Assembly: GCA_030610965.1 (NCBI GenBank)
Contig: JAUWQU010000082.1
Span: forward strand, 1-9,430
Length of the DNA stretch: 9,430 nt
DNA from: Phycisphaerae bacterium
GTDB taxonomy: Bacteria; Planctomycetota; Phycisphaerae; SM23-33
Direction of reading: 5' to 3'
Below, piece after piece: positions 1 through 7,799 of this stretch. The position numbers and the translations under genes were made by a program. Below the pieces are notes generated by a model that made no database searches, was not told where the DNA came from, and worked only from the letters and a program-made list of their open reading frames with translations. Within the stretch, counting starts at the first letter, position 1, and every line of letters begins with the position of its first letter.

Positions 1-1006
1 TGGCTCTGCCCCAAGCCCCCTGGGCGGTCTGCTTGCTGATCAGCGCGTCCCGGACCTGGGGATACCACTTGGAGTATTCCTCGTCGCCCGCCTGCACCAT
101 CGCCTGGATCGCGTAGTAGTGGGAGTAGTAATAGTATGGCGTGCTTTCGCCGAAGATGCCGGGGGACAGGCCCTTGAGGTAGCGGAGCGCGGTATTGACC
201 AATTCCGTGTCCCGCTGCCCCGCGAGCTGCGCGACGTAGATGCCACCGGCAGTACAGGCAGCGGACAGTTTTTTGGGGCGGCCGTCGTAGGTAAAGCCGC
301 CGGTTTGGGTATCTCGAACTGCCTTGAGATACTCGACCATTTTTGCGATGGTCTCGTTCGGAACCACGATGCCCGCCTGGCGGGCCGAAGCCAAGGCGTG
401 GAACACGGTCATGGTGCACGAGAGGTCTTGGCCGCCGTTGGCCTGTGGTTGGTAACGCCATCCGCCGCCGGGGCTCTGCGAACGCAGGATCACCTCCACG
501 GCTTTCTCCAGCGCCTTCTGGATCGCATCGTCATCGTCCGTATCCCGGGTCATCCCCCACATTTCGGACAAGGCGAGGGTGGCATAGCCGTGCTCGTACA
601 TCACCGACCCCATGTATCCGTCGGGCCGTTTCTTCGCCTCTTTCAGCAACCACTTCATGCCACGGTCCAATTGTTTCCCATGGGGGCCGAAGCCTGGAAA
701 CTCGGCCTTGGACATGAACGCCATCAAGGCCAGCGAAGTGCAGGCCACGTCGTGGCCTCCCTTTCCATCGCTGCTCCAGGACCCGTCCTTGTGCTGGGTC
801 GAGAGCAGGTATTTGAGTCCCTTGTCGAGGGCCTGCGACGCTTCTGGAGTCAGTTCCGGTGCGCCGTCCTGCTGGGCCATTGTTGGCGTGGTCAGGAGAA
901 AAGCGATGATGAAGCAGGCGAGGATGCTTGTAGGATGGACACGCCTATCCGTCCATCCAGAGACGGACAAGCGTGCCCGCCTTACGACACTTGCTGCGTT
1001 ATTCAT
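1..1006 (-). CDS. Secreted prenyltransferase / squalene-cyclase-like alpha/alpha-toroid repeat protein, 3' end outside window
   Basis: 335 codons are visible with no stop before the window edge; relatives suggest only a few tens of residues are missing. The ATG overlaps the upstream TGA (ATGA). A long basic n-region (residues 1-26), a hydrophobic core (27-40, SILACFIIAFLLTT) and TMA before Q45 predict a signal peptidase I site after A44. There is no lipobox Cys. The mature protein alternates inner and outer helices of a toroid, with repeat turns such as HKDGSWSSDG (72-81), PGGGWRY (179-185), GGFTYDG (236-242) and QGAWGR (329-334). Inner helices include DVACTSLALMAF, HGYATLALSEMW, LSCTMTVFHALA and CTAGGIYVAQLAG, plus a Tyr-rich one near 290-305. 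The fold is shared with squalene-hopene cyclases and protein prenyltransferases, but these short secreted versions from planctomycete-like genomes are generally uncharacterised. The acidic run near 155-160 contains a DxDD string but begins an outer helix, so I do not read it as a cyclase acid motif. The first codons contain the palindrome at 930-985. Confidence 0.88.
   Translation of the reverse strand, partial: MNNAASVVRRARLSVSGWTDRRVHPTSILACFIIAFLLTTPTMAQQDGAPELTPEASQALDKGLKYLLSTQHKDGSWSSDGKGGHDVACTSLALMAFMSKAEFPGFGPHGKQLDRGMKWLLKEAKKRPDGYMGSVMYEHGYATLALSEMWGMTRDTDDDDAIQKALEKAVEVILRSQSPGGGWRYQPQANGGQDLSCTMTVFHALASARQAGIVVPNETIAKMVEYLKAVRDTQTGGFTYDGRPKKLSAACTAGGIYVAQLAGQRDTELVNTALRYLKGLSPGIFGESTPYYYYSHYYAIQAMVQAGDEEYSKWYPQVRDALISKQTAQGAWGRA
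930..985. repeat. 56-bp imperfect palindrome (REP/MITE-like) within the 5' end of the prenyltransferase-like gene
   Basis: Two 24-nt arms (930-953 and 962-985) are inverted copies with 18 of 24 identical positions, separated by an 8-nt loop (954-961). On the + strand the right arm begins GACGGACAAGCGTGCC and the left arm contains GGATGGACACGCC. The element encodes about residues 8-26 of the signal-peptide n-region (RRARLSVSGWTDRRVHPT). Only one copy was seen in this window. Its size and symmetry resemble dispersed palindromic repeats, but repeat-family membership is inference until other genomic copies are found. Confidence 0.6.
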
Positions 1007-4000
1007 CGCGTCAACCTTTCGTAGTAGTCTTTGAGAATCGCCCGGTATTCCAGCGGCAATTCTCTAGCAAAGTTCTCGTTCAGGGCGGCGCGATCGCGGC
1101 GGCCAAGCACTTGCCATTCGAGGCGGCCACCGTTCGGTTTGTCGCCGGTCAAGGCTCCGGGCTCGAACAAGGGCAAGATTGCCTGCTCCACGAGCTCCTC
1201 AGAATCGATCGGTGGTGCGGGATCCTGCGGTGGACCCGGGGGAGGGATCATCACATACTTCAGCGCATACTCCAGAATGAAGTAGCGCAGCATCTCGCCA
1301 GCCTCGTGATGACTGGAGATCGCCGCGGCACGGTTGGAGGCTTCAAGTTTCGCGACAGCCTCTGACAGGTGACGGTGCGCCGCAACAAGGTGCGGATGTG
1401 ATTTGGACATGGGGATGAACGCCGCGCATTTGCTTGCGAGCTTCCGGTGCTGTGACGCGAAGTCGGCCAATTGCTCTGGAGTAGCAGTTCGCGTCTTGCG
1501 GGAGAGATCCTTGTGGTGCGCCGCCAGCATCAACACGTCCTCGAGCAGTTTGATCTCGGGCGTGGGCTCCGGGATGTTTGCAAGATCGAATGGCGGAGCA
1601 ATGAGGAAGGCAAGATTATCCATCAGGAGTTGCATCGCCTCAGTGTCTGCAATGAGGTCGTCCAACGCGTCCTCGGCTCCTGCTCCAGCGGCCCCGCTGC
1701 CGATCGCATTCTCCAATTGGCGCGCGGTCGCAACATAGCCTTCCTCGCCAGTGAGCTTTTGCAGTTGTTCGCCGAACTGCTTGACTTGCGTCTTCACTGC
1801 CGCCGCATCCGGCGCGCCCTCCGCCTTCTCCAGCAATTGCCGCGTGCCGGTTCGGATTCTGGCGCTCTGGGGCACGATCTCATACAAGTTCTCGGTCACC
1901 TCGAGCACGTAACGGTATTGCGGCGTCACATCATCAACCTTGGCCCGCAGTTCCTGCAGCGATTCCACGACAAAAGACTGAGCGTCGAGCGCATCTTCGA
2001 TATCATCGGTCTCCAGGCCAATCGCGGCGGCGTCCATGTCTGTTTTGGCAAACAGCAGCACCGTGCCGGACTCAATCTTGTGGGCCAGGGGATCCAGGTA
2101 ACTCACCACGGCTTGCACGGCGTGGATCAGGTTCTTCTGCGGAATGACCAAGCTGGGTCGTTCTTCCGGCTTGGCCTTTTCGGTGAGCGCGGTCATGTCG
2201 ATCTGCTCGGCTTCGATCTCCGCCAGTTTCGGGCTGGGAGCAAGGACGCTCTCGGTCATGGAAAGCACGTCGACGAAGGTGGTGCGCGTCGCCGTCAATT
2301 CCTCGTTCAGGCCAGCGGCCTCCTCGAGCGCATCGAGCGCCTGCTCCTGAAATTCGATGGCATCATCAGGCTTGTTTTCCTTGAGCAACGGGGTGGCTTT
2401 GCCCACGGCCCGCGCCACGCGGCTGAGACAGCCGATCAGCGCCAGATCATCTTCGTTGGGGCTCGTCTGGGCTTGCTTCCAGCGGACGATGTTGCGAAGA
2501 AAACGCTCCGCATCATCGGCCAGTGCCTGGTTCAGCGCCGCGAGAAACGCGGTTTTCGCTTCGTCGTCGGCGGCATCTTCGGTCTGCTCGAGGAGCACGA
2601 GCAGGCGTTCCTCAAACATCAGCAGCTGCTCCGCCTGCTTCCCGGAAATGATAACGGCGGCCTTCATGCGCGCTCTCTTGGTCATGGCCTCCATCCGCCA
2701 GCCGGCGATCTCCGCCAGCTTCTCAAATGCGGTCTGTGCTTGTTGGTGATGACCGGCTGCAGCCGCGCGGTCGCCAGCTTCGATCTGGGTCAAGGCCGCC
2801 CGCATGGCGTGTTCGGCAGCGGCGAGCAGATCAACCACCGGCGGGGCAGAAGGTGCGACCATGTCGTAGAGCTTCGGCCTCGGGGCGGGCACTTCAGGCA
2901 TGAGTAGCAGATGGAGTTGCCGGTGGAGAGCGGCCTGGGATTGGGCGAGCTTTTCCGCGCTCATGTCGGCGCCTTCTTCACGCATCTTTCTCTGCCCGGC
3001 GGCCAGCGCGGCAAAGAGGTCGCGGGCATTGGTCAGCGCCTCGTATTCCGCGCCGCGCCGCAGCCGGAACTCCGCATCGAGCAATGCTGCGATCGCTTCC
3101 GCCTGCAGGCGGGCCGCTTTTTCGGACTCAGCCTGCGGAATCAGGGAGGCGGCTTCACGCATCCCGTCAGTCGTTCCCGCGCCGAGCAGCTTCTTGGTCA
3201 GGCGAGACAGATTGAACGCCACCAGCGCGTCATTGCTGGTGCTCTCCTTGTTCCGAGGCGCTGCGGAAAGCAAGCGGATACACCACGCGGCGAGCCGCGT
3301 CTGTGCTTTGGCGAGCTCTTCGTTCCCTGCACGACGGCCTGCGTCCGATTTTCCGTGCATGATGGTTCGCAACCGCAAGGCCGCTTGGGTCTGCGCGGTC
3401 GCGTGTAGTTCGCGAGCCATGACGTCCGCGGCGTCCTTGAAGCCAAGCTGAAACACTAGGAGGGCTAGTTCGCGTGCCGCACTGTTGACCATCTGTATCG
3501 CGGGGGCCGGATCCCTACCGGGTCTCGCTTCGTCGGAGACCGCAGTCAGTTCCCTGAGCATCGAAGCCGCACGACCCACATGCTCGTCCGCAATGGCCTG
3601 CAGGTCCGAGGCGAGCTGGACCAGCGAAGCGGTTTGTTCCGCGTCCGAGATGTTGTTCGCGGCCAGGTCTTCGACCAGATCGTTCATCTGTCTCCGCAGC
3701 ACGTTCAGGCGTTCGCGCATCAGGTCCTGACGAACCGCTTCCAGTTGGCACGTCTGGATGAACACGTCATCCGACGGGTCAAGGCGACTGACGCTATTGT
3801 AAACCGCACGTTCCTCCCGGTAGATCGTCCGAAGGCGCGCGAGCAGGCGACGCTTCTGCTTTTCGATCTGCTTCAGGTAGTCCTCCTTCGACAGGAACTG
3901 CAATCGCCGCGCATCGGATCTTGCGCGGTGCGGCCCTTCGGCACCGGGATAGCGATCCGTCAACTCAACCGCGAAAGAAAGTGTGTCGCCAACGGCGAGG

Positions 4001-5397
4001 TCGGGCAGAGCTTCGTGGTAGTCCCAGTCGATCTGTTGTTCGCTTCCGTCGCTCACCGTCGGCATTGGGAGTTGAACCTTTAATTCTGTGGTTTTGTTGA
4101 CGCGATAAGCGAGAACCGTCTCGCCGATCCCGTGATCATCTCTTGCGCGGAAGGCCAGGTTGAGTTTACGCTGGAGGGTCGCATAAAGGTTGCTTTTGGG
4201 CGAAGTGAGTTCAACATGGGGCGGTCGGTCCGGCGCCACCTGGACGTAGTGACGCGGACTGTCGAAGGCGAACCTGTGCTCTTTGCCGACCCAACCGAAA
4301 CTGTAGGCCCGGGATTCGGCCGCCACCTGCTGCATCGTCACCGAGCGCCCGTTCGAACTGACTTCCAGTGGCATCGCGGCTTCTCCAGCAGGACGGAATT
4401 CCGCCTTGCTGACTGCACGGTCCAGCGTGATTTTCCAATGCATGCGGGTGCCCTCGGGCACGGTGACCGTCAGCGCTTCGACTGTCTCAGCAGGACGCTG
4501 GGTATAGGCCGGGAACTCGATACGCACCTCAGCACGTTCGATGCGGGGAGAAGAAATCACCCGCACCCGATGCCATGAGCTGCGCGCGTCGCCGGCGGTG
4601 ATGCGATACTCGAAGCTCCGGAAGACCGATTCAATGGGGTATTCACACGCGCCCTCGTCGATGGCCAGCGATCGCACACGCGGCTTGCCCTTGCCGGTTC
4701 GCAAGGTGAGTTCTGCGGCGGCAGGAATCACACCCAACACTCGGGCCTGGAGTCGAATGCCGTCACCTTCCTTGACGATAAAATCGCCATCATCCAGGTC
4801 AAGCTGCGTGTACGTGGGGTATTCGACCGCCAGCCACGGGGCAAAGAAGCGACTGAAACCTGCCGCAAGAAAGGGCCCATTGACAATGGCAAAGACACCA
4901 ATGACCAGCACAAACGCCATGGCAAGCAGAGCCGGATGGCGAAGTCCCCGGTAAGGAACTGCCTCGTCCGGGTGTAAGGTTTCGGCGGCTTCTTCGGCCA
5001 GGCGACAGGTCCGGTCGCGCAGTACTTCTGATGATCCGGCCACCGCCGCGGGATCCCGGAGCTGGACCGCTGACACCAAAAGGCTCTCCAGGCCGCCGTG
5101 GTGATTCTCAAGCTGCAGCGCGGTGTGCGTGGCGTCGAACGCGCGCAGATTCCGCCACCCGCCCTGCCAGGCTTTGTACAACGAGACGGCCAGCAGCGTG
5201 ACCAGGATGGCGACGCGACCGGCTACGGGCATATCCATCATCCAGTCAACTGCCACTGCGACAAGAAACAACAAGACCGCCCATCGGCAAAAGGCCAGCA
5301 GTCCCGCGGCAAGATGCAGCATCTGCCCGCGCTGCCACACGGCTTTGATCCGTGTATCGAGTTGTTGGAGCTGGAGAGGCTCGGTAGTGGTACTCAT
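1003..5397 (-). CDS. Very large DUF4175-like membrane protein with Ig-like domains and a long helical C-terminal region (1464 aa)
   Basis: Three hydrophobic helices (about 28-50, 59-76, 155-177) lie at the N-terminus. Basic residues precede the first and fill the loop between the second and third, so residues 178-1464 are predicted extracytoplasmic. Residues about 197-283 and 284-390 look like consecutive Ig-like beta domains (YRITAGDARS; PRIERAEVRIEFPAYTQ). Residues 392-500 form a third beta segment containing RARDDHGIGETVLAYRVN. From about 502 the protein is almost all Ala/Glu/Leu/Gln-rich helix, probably partly coiled coil. Four stretches (about 858-897, 989-1030, 1104-1151, 1337-1378) share a helix-turn-helix pattern ending in an A...Q..A...L-type motif, as in QEQALDALEEAA. 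Such a module, and the N-terminal helix layout, are typical of DUF4175 (TIGR02302) proteins. Those are usually near 800-900 residues by my recollection, so this one is much longer. The end, ELPLEYRAILKDYYERL, matches the C-terminal pattern of large relatives from VWA clusters. Function is unknown; a scaffold for the neighbouring VWA proteins is inference. The start follows an AGGAGGT site and overlaps the upstream stop by 4 bp. Confidence 0.88.
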   Translation of the reverse strand: MSTTTEPLQLQQLDTRIKAVWQRGQMLHLAAGLLAFCRWAVLLFLVAVAVDWMMDMPVAGRVAILVTLLAVSLYKAWQGGWRNLRAFDATHTALQLENHHGGLESLLVSAVQLRDPAAVAGSSEVLRDRTCRLAEEAAETLHPDEAVPYRGLRHPALLAMAFVLVIGVFAIVNGPFLAAGFSRFFAPWLAVEYPTYTQLDLDDGDFIVKEGDGIRLQARVLGVIPAAAELTLRTGKGKPRVRSLAIDEGACEYPIESVFRSFEYRITAGDARSSWHRVRVISSPRIERAEVRIEFPAYTQRPAETVEALTVTVPEGTRMHWKITLDRAVSKAEFRPAGEAAMPLEVSSNGRSVTMQQVAAESRAYSFGWVGKEHRFAFDSPRHYVQVAPDRPPHVELTSPKSNLYATLQRKLNLAFRARDDHGIGETVLAYRVNKTTELKVQLPMPTVSDGSEQQIDWDYHEALPDLAVGDTLSFAVELTDRYPGAEGPHRARSDARRLQFLSKEDYLKQIEKQKRRLLARLRTIYREERAVYNSVSRLDPSDDVFIQTCQLEAVRQDLMRERLNVLRRQMNDLVEDLAANNISDAEQTASLVQLASDLQAIADEHVGRAASMLRELTAVSDEARPGRDPAPAIQMVNSAARELALLVFQLGFKDAADVMARELHATAQTQAALRLRTIMHGKSDAGRRAGNEELAKAQTRLAAWCIRLLSAAPRNKESTSNDALVAFNLSRLTKKLLGAGTTDGMREAASLIPQAESEKAARLQAEAIAALLDAEFRLRRGAEYEALTNARDLFAALAAGQRKMREEGADMSAEKLAQSQAALHRQLHLLLMPEVPAPRPKLYDMVAPSAPPVVDLLAAAEHAMRAALTQIEAGDRAAAAGHHQQAQTAFEKLAEIAGWRMEAMTKRARMKAAVIISGKQAEQLLMFEERLLVLLEQTEDAADDEAKTAFLAALNQALADDAERFLRNIVRWKQAQTSPNEDDLALIGCLSRVARAVGKATPLLKENKPDDAIEFQEQALDALEEAAGLNEELTATRTTFVDVLSMTESVLAPSPKLAEIEAEQIDMTALTEKAKPEERPSLVIPQKNLIHAVQAVVSYLDPLAHKIESGTVLLFAKTDMDAAAIGLETDDIEDALDAQSFVVESLQELRAKVDDVTPQYRYVLEVTENLYEIVPQSARIRTGTRQLLEKAEGAPDAAAVKTQVKQFGEQLQKLTGEEGYVATARQLENAIGSGAAGAGAEDALDDLIADTEAMQLLMDNLAFLIAPPFDLANIPEPTPEIKLLEDVLMLAAHHKDLSRKTRTATPEQLADFASQHRKLASKCAAFIPMSKSHPHLVAAHRHLSEAVAKLEASNRAAAISSHHEAGEMLRYFILEYALKYVMIPPPGPPQDPAPPIDSEELVEQAILPLFEPGALTGDKPNGGRLEWQVLGRRDRAALNENFARELPLEYRAILKDYYERLTR
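1015..1020 (-). promoter_or_regulatory. Ribosome binding site (GAAAGG) for the prenyltransferase-like gene
   Basis: GAAAGG on the minus strand lies 8 nt before the ATG at 1004-1006, inside the last codons of the DUF4175-like gene. With the ATGA overlap it supports this start; the next in-frame Met would fall at the end of the signal peptide. Confidence 0.55.
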
Positions 5398-7799
5398 GGC
5401 AGGTCGTACCTCCTGCGCAAGATCCATTCGAATCCCAGCAAGCCAACCAGGACGAACGCGACCAGGCCGTTGTCCCAAAACGGGCGCTCCGTGCGAATCA
5501 CGGCCGTGTGCGGTTCGAGGTTGACTAACGTCTGTAGCTCTTCAAGCCGCGAGATACTGAGGCACTCGCCACCTGACAAGTCTGCAATCCGGCGCAGATG
5601 TTCGATCTGCATGTCCGTGTTGGCCAGTTCCGGCTTGAGATCGGCGACCTGAAATTCGGTGGTGTTGGAGAGCGGCTGATCGTTCGAATTTGCCTCTACG
5701 CGGTAACGACCCGGGTGCGGCGGCGAGAAATAGCCCTCGTAGAGACCGGGATTCGAAGCGTCAGGCCGAAGGGTGACCCGTTGGGGCGTGGCACCCGCTG
5801 CTTTTGCGTCCAGCGCACTGACCTCAACCTCAAAACCGGGCTGAGTGATCGGTTCGTACTCGTCGTCGAGCAGATCCGCGTAGAGCATCACCTGGCCGCC
5901 TACCGGGTAGGTGGCCCGGTCTGTTTCGAGGCGGATCCTCTTATGCTCGCCCATAAGTCGTGACAATGTGAGGAACTGAATACACTGGGACCAAACCCGC
6001 CAGTGATATTTGTCGCCCGTCTTGAAGCGAAGCAGCCACAACCGATCCGTTCCCATCATCATACATTTGCCGGTTCCATATCTCTGCCAGGCAACCAGCG
6101 GATAACGGTTGGCACGGGAACGCGTGTCGGATAGCTCGACCAGTACGGTTGCCCCAGGGCGCGGTTCGAGAAGCGGTGGGACGCGGTAGAGCGGTGCGAC
6201 TTGACTCCAGACGAGGTCGTTCTCTTCCTGATCGTTCTCCAGTGTCATGACCAGGCTGCTGCGGCCCTCGGGTGTGAGCACGGGATATACGCTGTTATCC
6301 ACATCCTCCCACGAAGCTTCCGGATCGAACTCGACCGGCAGCATGCGTTCCACCGGCGTCCCGGCATAGCTGGCCGGCGAATGCCGTGCGCCGCACAGCA
6401 TGAGCAGTGATCCACCGCGCTCCTTGACCAGTTCCTCCAGCCGCTGGAAGGCTTCCGCCGAGAAGAAGGACGCATCGACATCGCCAAGAATCACTAGATC
6501 GTAGGCAAATGCCTCTTCACGACTCTCGGGGAATTGAGCGATATATTCGGATGAACTGCGTGCCAATTCCGGTTGTGCACGGGTCGCGATGAACGTGGCG
6601 TTGATCCGGGGATCACGCTTCAACATGGCACGCAGGTAGCGGAACTCCCAGCGGGCGCTGCCTTCGATACACAGCACGTTGATCTTTTCATTCACAACGC
6701 GAACGCTACGTTCGACGCGATTGTTCTCCGCGGTCGCTTCGTCGTCGAACGGTTCAATGGCGACTTCGATTCGAGCGGCTCCTTTTTCATGTCCATCGAC
6801 ATTGAAGAAGATGTCCTCGAACTGCATGCCACCTTCCAGTGAGACATTTTGCCGAGCCACACTTCTTCCATCGAGGAGCACGGTCAGGTCGGCTGTCCGT
6901 TTCTCATAGCCTCTGGATTGAATCTGGACGCGAACAGGAACTTTGTCGCCCGAGAAGGCGACTTCCTGGATGATGATATTTCGGATCGAGACGTCGTCGG
7001 GATCGGCAATACCCACCGGCACGGTATAAACAGGAATGCCCCGCATGCCCAGGTCATGGACCGCGGCTTCGGCACGGCGCGATGAAGTATCAAGTCCATC
7101 CGACATCAGCACGATACCGGCCAGGGGCACGTCGCGGTCGGAGTTGGCTACTGCTTCGAGTGATTCCGCTATAGATGTTCCCGAATCGTCGGCCTGCAAC
7201 GCAGCGAGAAAATCTCCGGTCCCGCTTCCCCCATTACCAGAATTGCCCTCACCGAGCTTGTGCATCGTCTTGCCAACCGCGTAGTAGCTGACGTCGAGAT
7301 CGTCTCCGAGCGACTCGAACACCGGACGCGCCGACTGTGACAGCAGGCTCTTGGCCAGGTCGAGCCGCGAAGCGGCGGCAATCGCCTGACGCGGCTTTGC
7401 ATCAAGCGCCATGACAGCCCGGTTCGCATCAGTTGCCTCTGACAACGCAAGCATCCCCAGCGCGGCGGCCGCCTCGACAATCTCCTCGGGCCGCTTCCGC
7501 TGATCTGATACGGACATGCTTCCGGAAACGTCAATCAGAACTGCCAAACGGCGTTTGACCGTGTCGGTCCGTGTGACGCCCACTGTCGGTTCAAGCACGA
7601 CCGCAACGATCAGGCCCAGAGCGACCAACCTGCTGGCGGCAAGCACCAGGCGAACACGCAGCGGCAACCCCTGACCGCATCGGTAAAGGAACACGGTCAG
7701 GAGAACGACGACGGCAAAAGCCGCCAGCATCGCCGCCGTCGAAATCTGGCGTGCCCAAAAGAACTGTTCGACCTCACCGTCTAATAGCCAATCGATCAT
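5394..7799 (-). CDS. VWA-domain membrane protein with CARDB/Ig-like and glutamine-amidotransferase-like domains (801 aa)
   Basis: Complete gene. Two N-terminal hydrophobic helices (about 20-39 and 51-70) are joined by an Arg-rich loop, and a C-terminal helix (about 777-793) ends in RRRYDLP. The positive-inside rule then places residues 71-775 outside the cytoplasm. A VWA domain (about 84-265) has a complete metal-ion-dependent adhesion site: D90-x-S92-x-S94 in IDVSGSMS, T208 in DSGTSI and D234 in LMSDG; a Gly/Ser-rich stretch (about 184-196) interrupts it. Residues about 268-370 form a CARDB/Ig-like domain. Residues about 371-615 are GATase-1-like (INVLCIEG, YDLVILGDVD, GGSLLMLCGARHSP, RYGTGKCMMMGTDRLW). 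Residues about 620-720 are another beta domain of MG2/Ig type. The family is common in planctomycete-like genomes beside BatA and DUF4175-type genes. Binding of a divalent metal and a protein ligand through the MIDAS is expected from the fold; no substrate can be named. The start is supported by a GGAGAA site and by abutment with the upstream stop. Its TGA overlaps the next ATG. Confidence 0.92.
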   Translation of the reverse strand: MIDWLLDGEVEQFFWARQISTAAMLAAFAVVVLLTVFLYRCGQGLPLRVRLVLAASRLVALGLIVAVVLEPTVGVTRTDTVKRRLAVLIDVSGSMSVSDQRKRPEEIVEAAAALGMLALSEATDANRAVMALDAKPRQAIAAASRLDLAKSLLSQSARPVFESLGDDLDVSYYAVGKTMHKLGEGNSGNGGSGTGDFLAALQADDSGTSIAESLEAVANSDRDVPLAGIVLMSDGLDTSSRRAEAAVHDLGMRGIPVYTVPVGIADPDDVSIRNIIIQEVAFSGDKVPVRVQIQSRGYEKRTADLTVLLDGRSVARQNVSLEGGMQFEDIFFNVDGHEKGAARIEVAIEPFDDEATAENNRVERSVRVVNEKINVLCIEGSARWEFRYLRAMLKRDPRINATFIATRAQPELARSSSEYIAQFPESREEAFAYDLVILGDVDASFFSAEAFQRLEELVKERGGSLLMLCGARHSPASYAGTPVERMLPVEFDPEASWEDVDNSVYPVLTPEGRSSLVMTLENDQEENDLVWSQVAPLYRVPPLLEPRPGATVLVELSDTRSRANRYPLVAWQRYGTGKCMMMGTDRLWLLRFKTGDKYHWRVWSQCIQFLTLSRLMGEHKRIRLETDRATYPVGGQVMLYADLLDDEYEPITQPGFEVEVSALDAKAAGATPQRVTLRPDASNPGLYEGYFSPPHPGRYRVEANSNDQPLSNTTEFQVADLKPELANTDMQIEHLRRIADLSGGECLSISRLEELQTLVNLEPHTAVIRTERPFWDNGLVAFVLVGLLGFEWILRRRYDLP
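5408..5414 (-). promoter_or_regulatory. Strong ribosome binding site (AGGAGGT) that fixes the start of the DUF4175-like gene
   Basis: A perfect AGGAGGT on the minus strand lies 10 nt before the ATG at 5395-5397, which itself overlaps the upstream TGA (ATGA). The frame is open to an ATG at 5478, which would add 27 residues, but that extension lies wholly inside the preceding gene. The ATG at 5397 is therefore preferred. Confidence 0.8.

Noticed and set aside
265..276. A CCCC-AAAAAA run on the coding strand as a possible slippage or frameshift site
   Set aside because: The frame is continuous through it, encoding RPKK in a normal inter-helix turn, and there is no stimulatory structure or alternative product of interest.
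525..545. A DxDD string (residues 155-158) that could mark a class II terpene cyclase acid site
   Set aside because: It sits in an acidic loop leading into an outer helix. In cyclases the DxDD begins an inner helix facing the cavity, and no other cyclase active-site context is seen.
119..1024. A 301-codon open frame on the + strand opposite the prenyltransferase-like gene
   Set aside because: Its protein shows no recognisable family pattern. The minus-strand reading has a signal peptide, regular toroid helices and repeat Gly/Trp turns, so the + frame is an antisense shadow of GC-rich coding DNA.
1471..2907. A 478-codon open frame on the + strand inside the DUF4175-like gene
   Set aside because: It is His/Arg/Gly-rich, lacks domain-like hydrophobic patterning and lies wholly opposite a convincing gene. 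GC-rich third positions on the minus strand explain the absence of stops.
5398..5478. A 27-residue N-terminal extension of the DUF4175-like protein starting at 5478
   Set aside because: It lies entirely within the preceding gene, while the ATG at 5397 has a perfect AGGAGGT upstream and the same ATGA overlap as the next junction.
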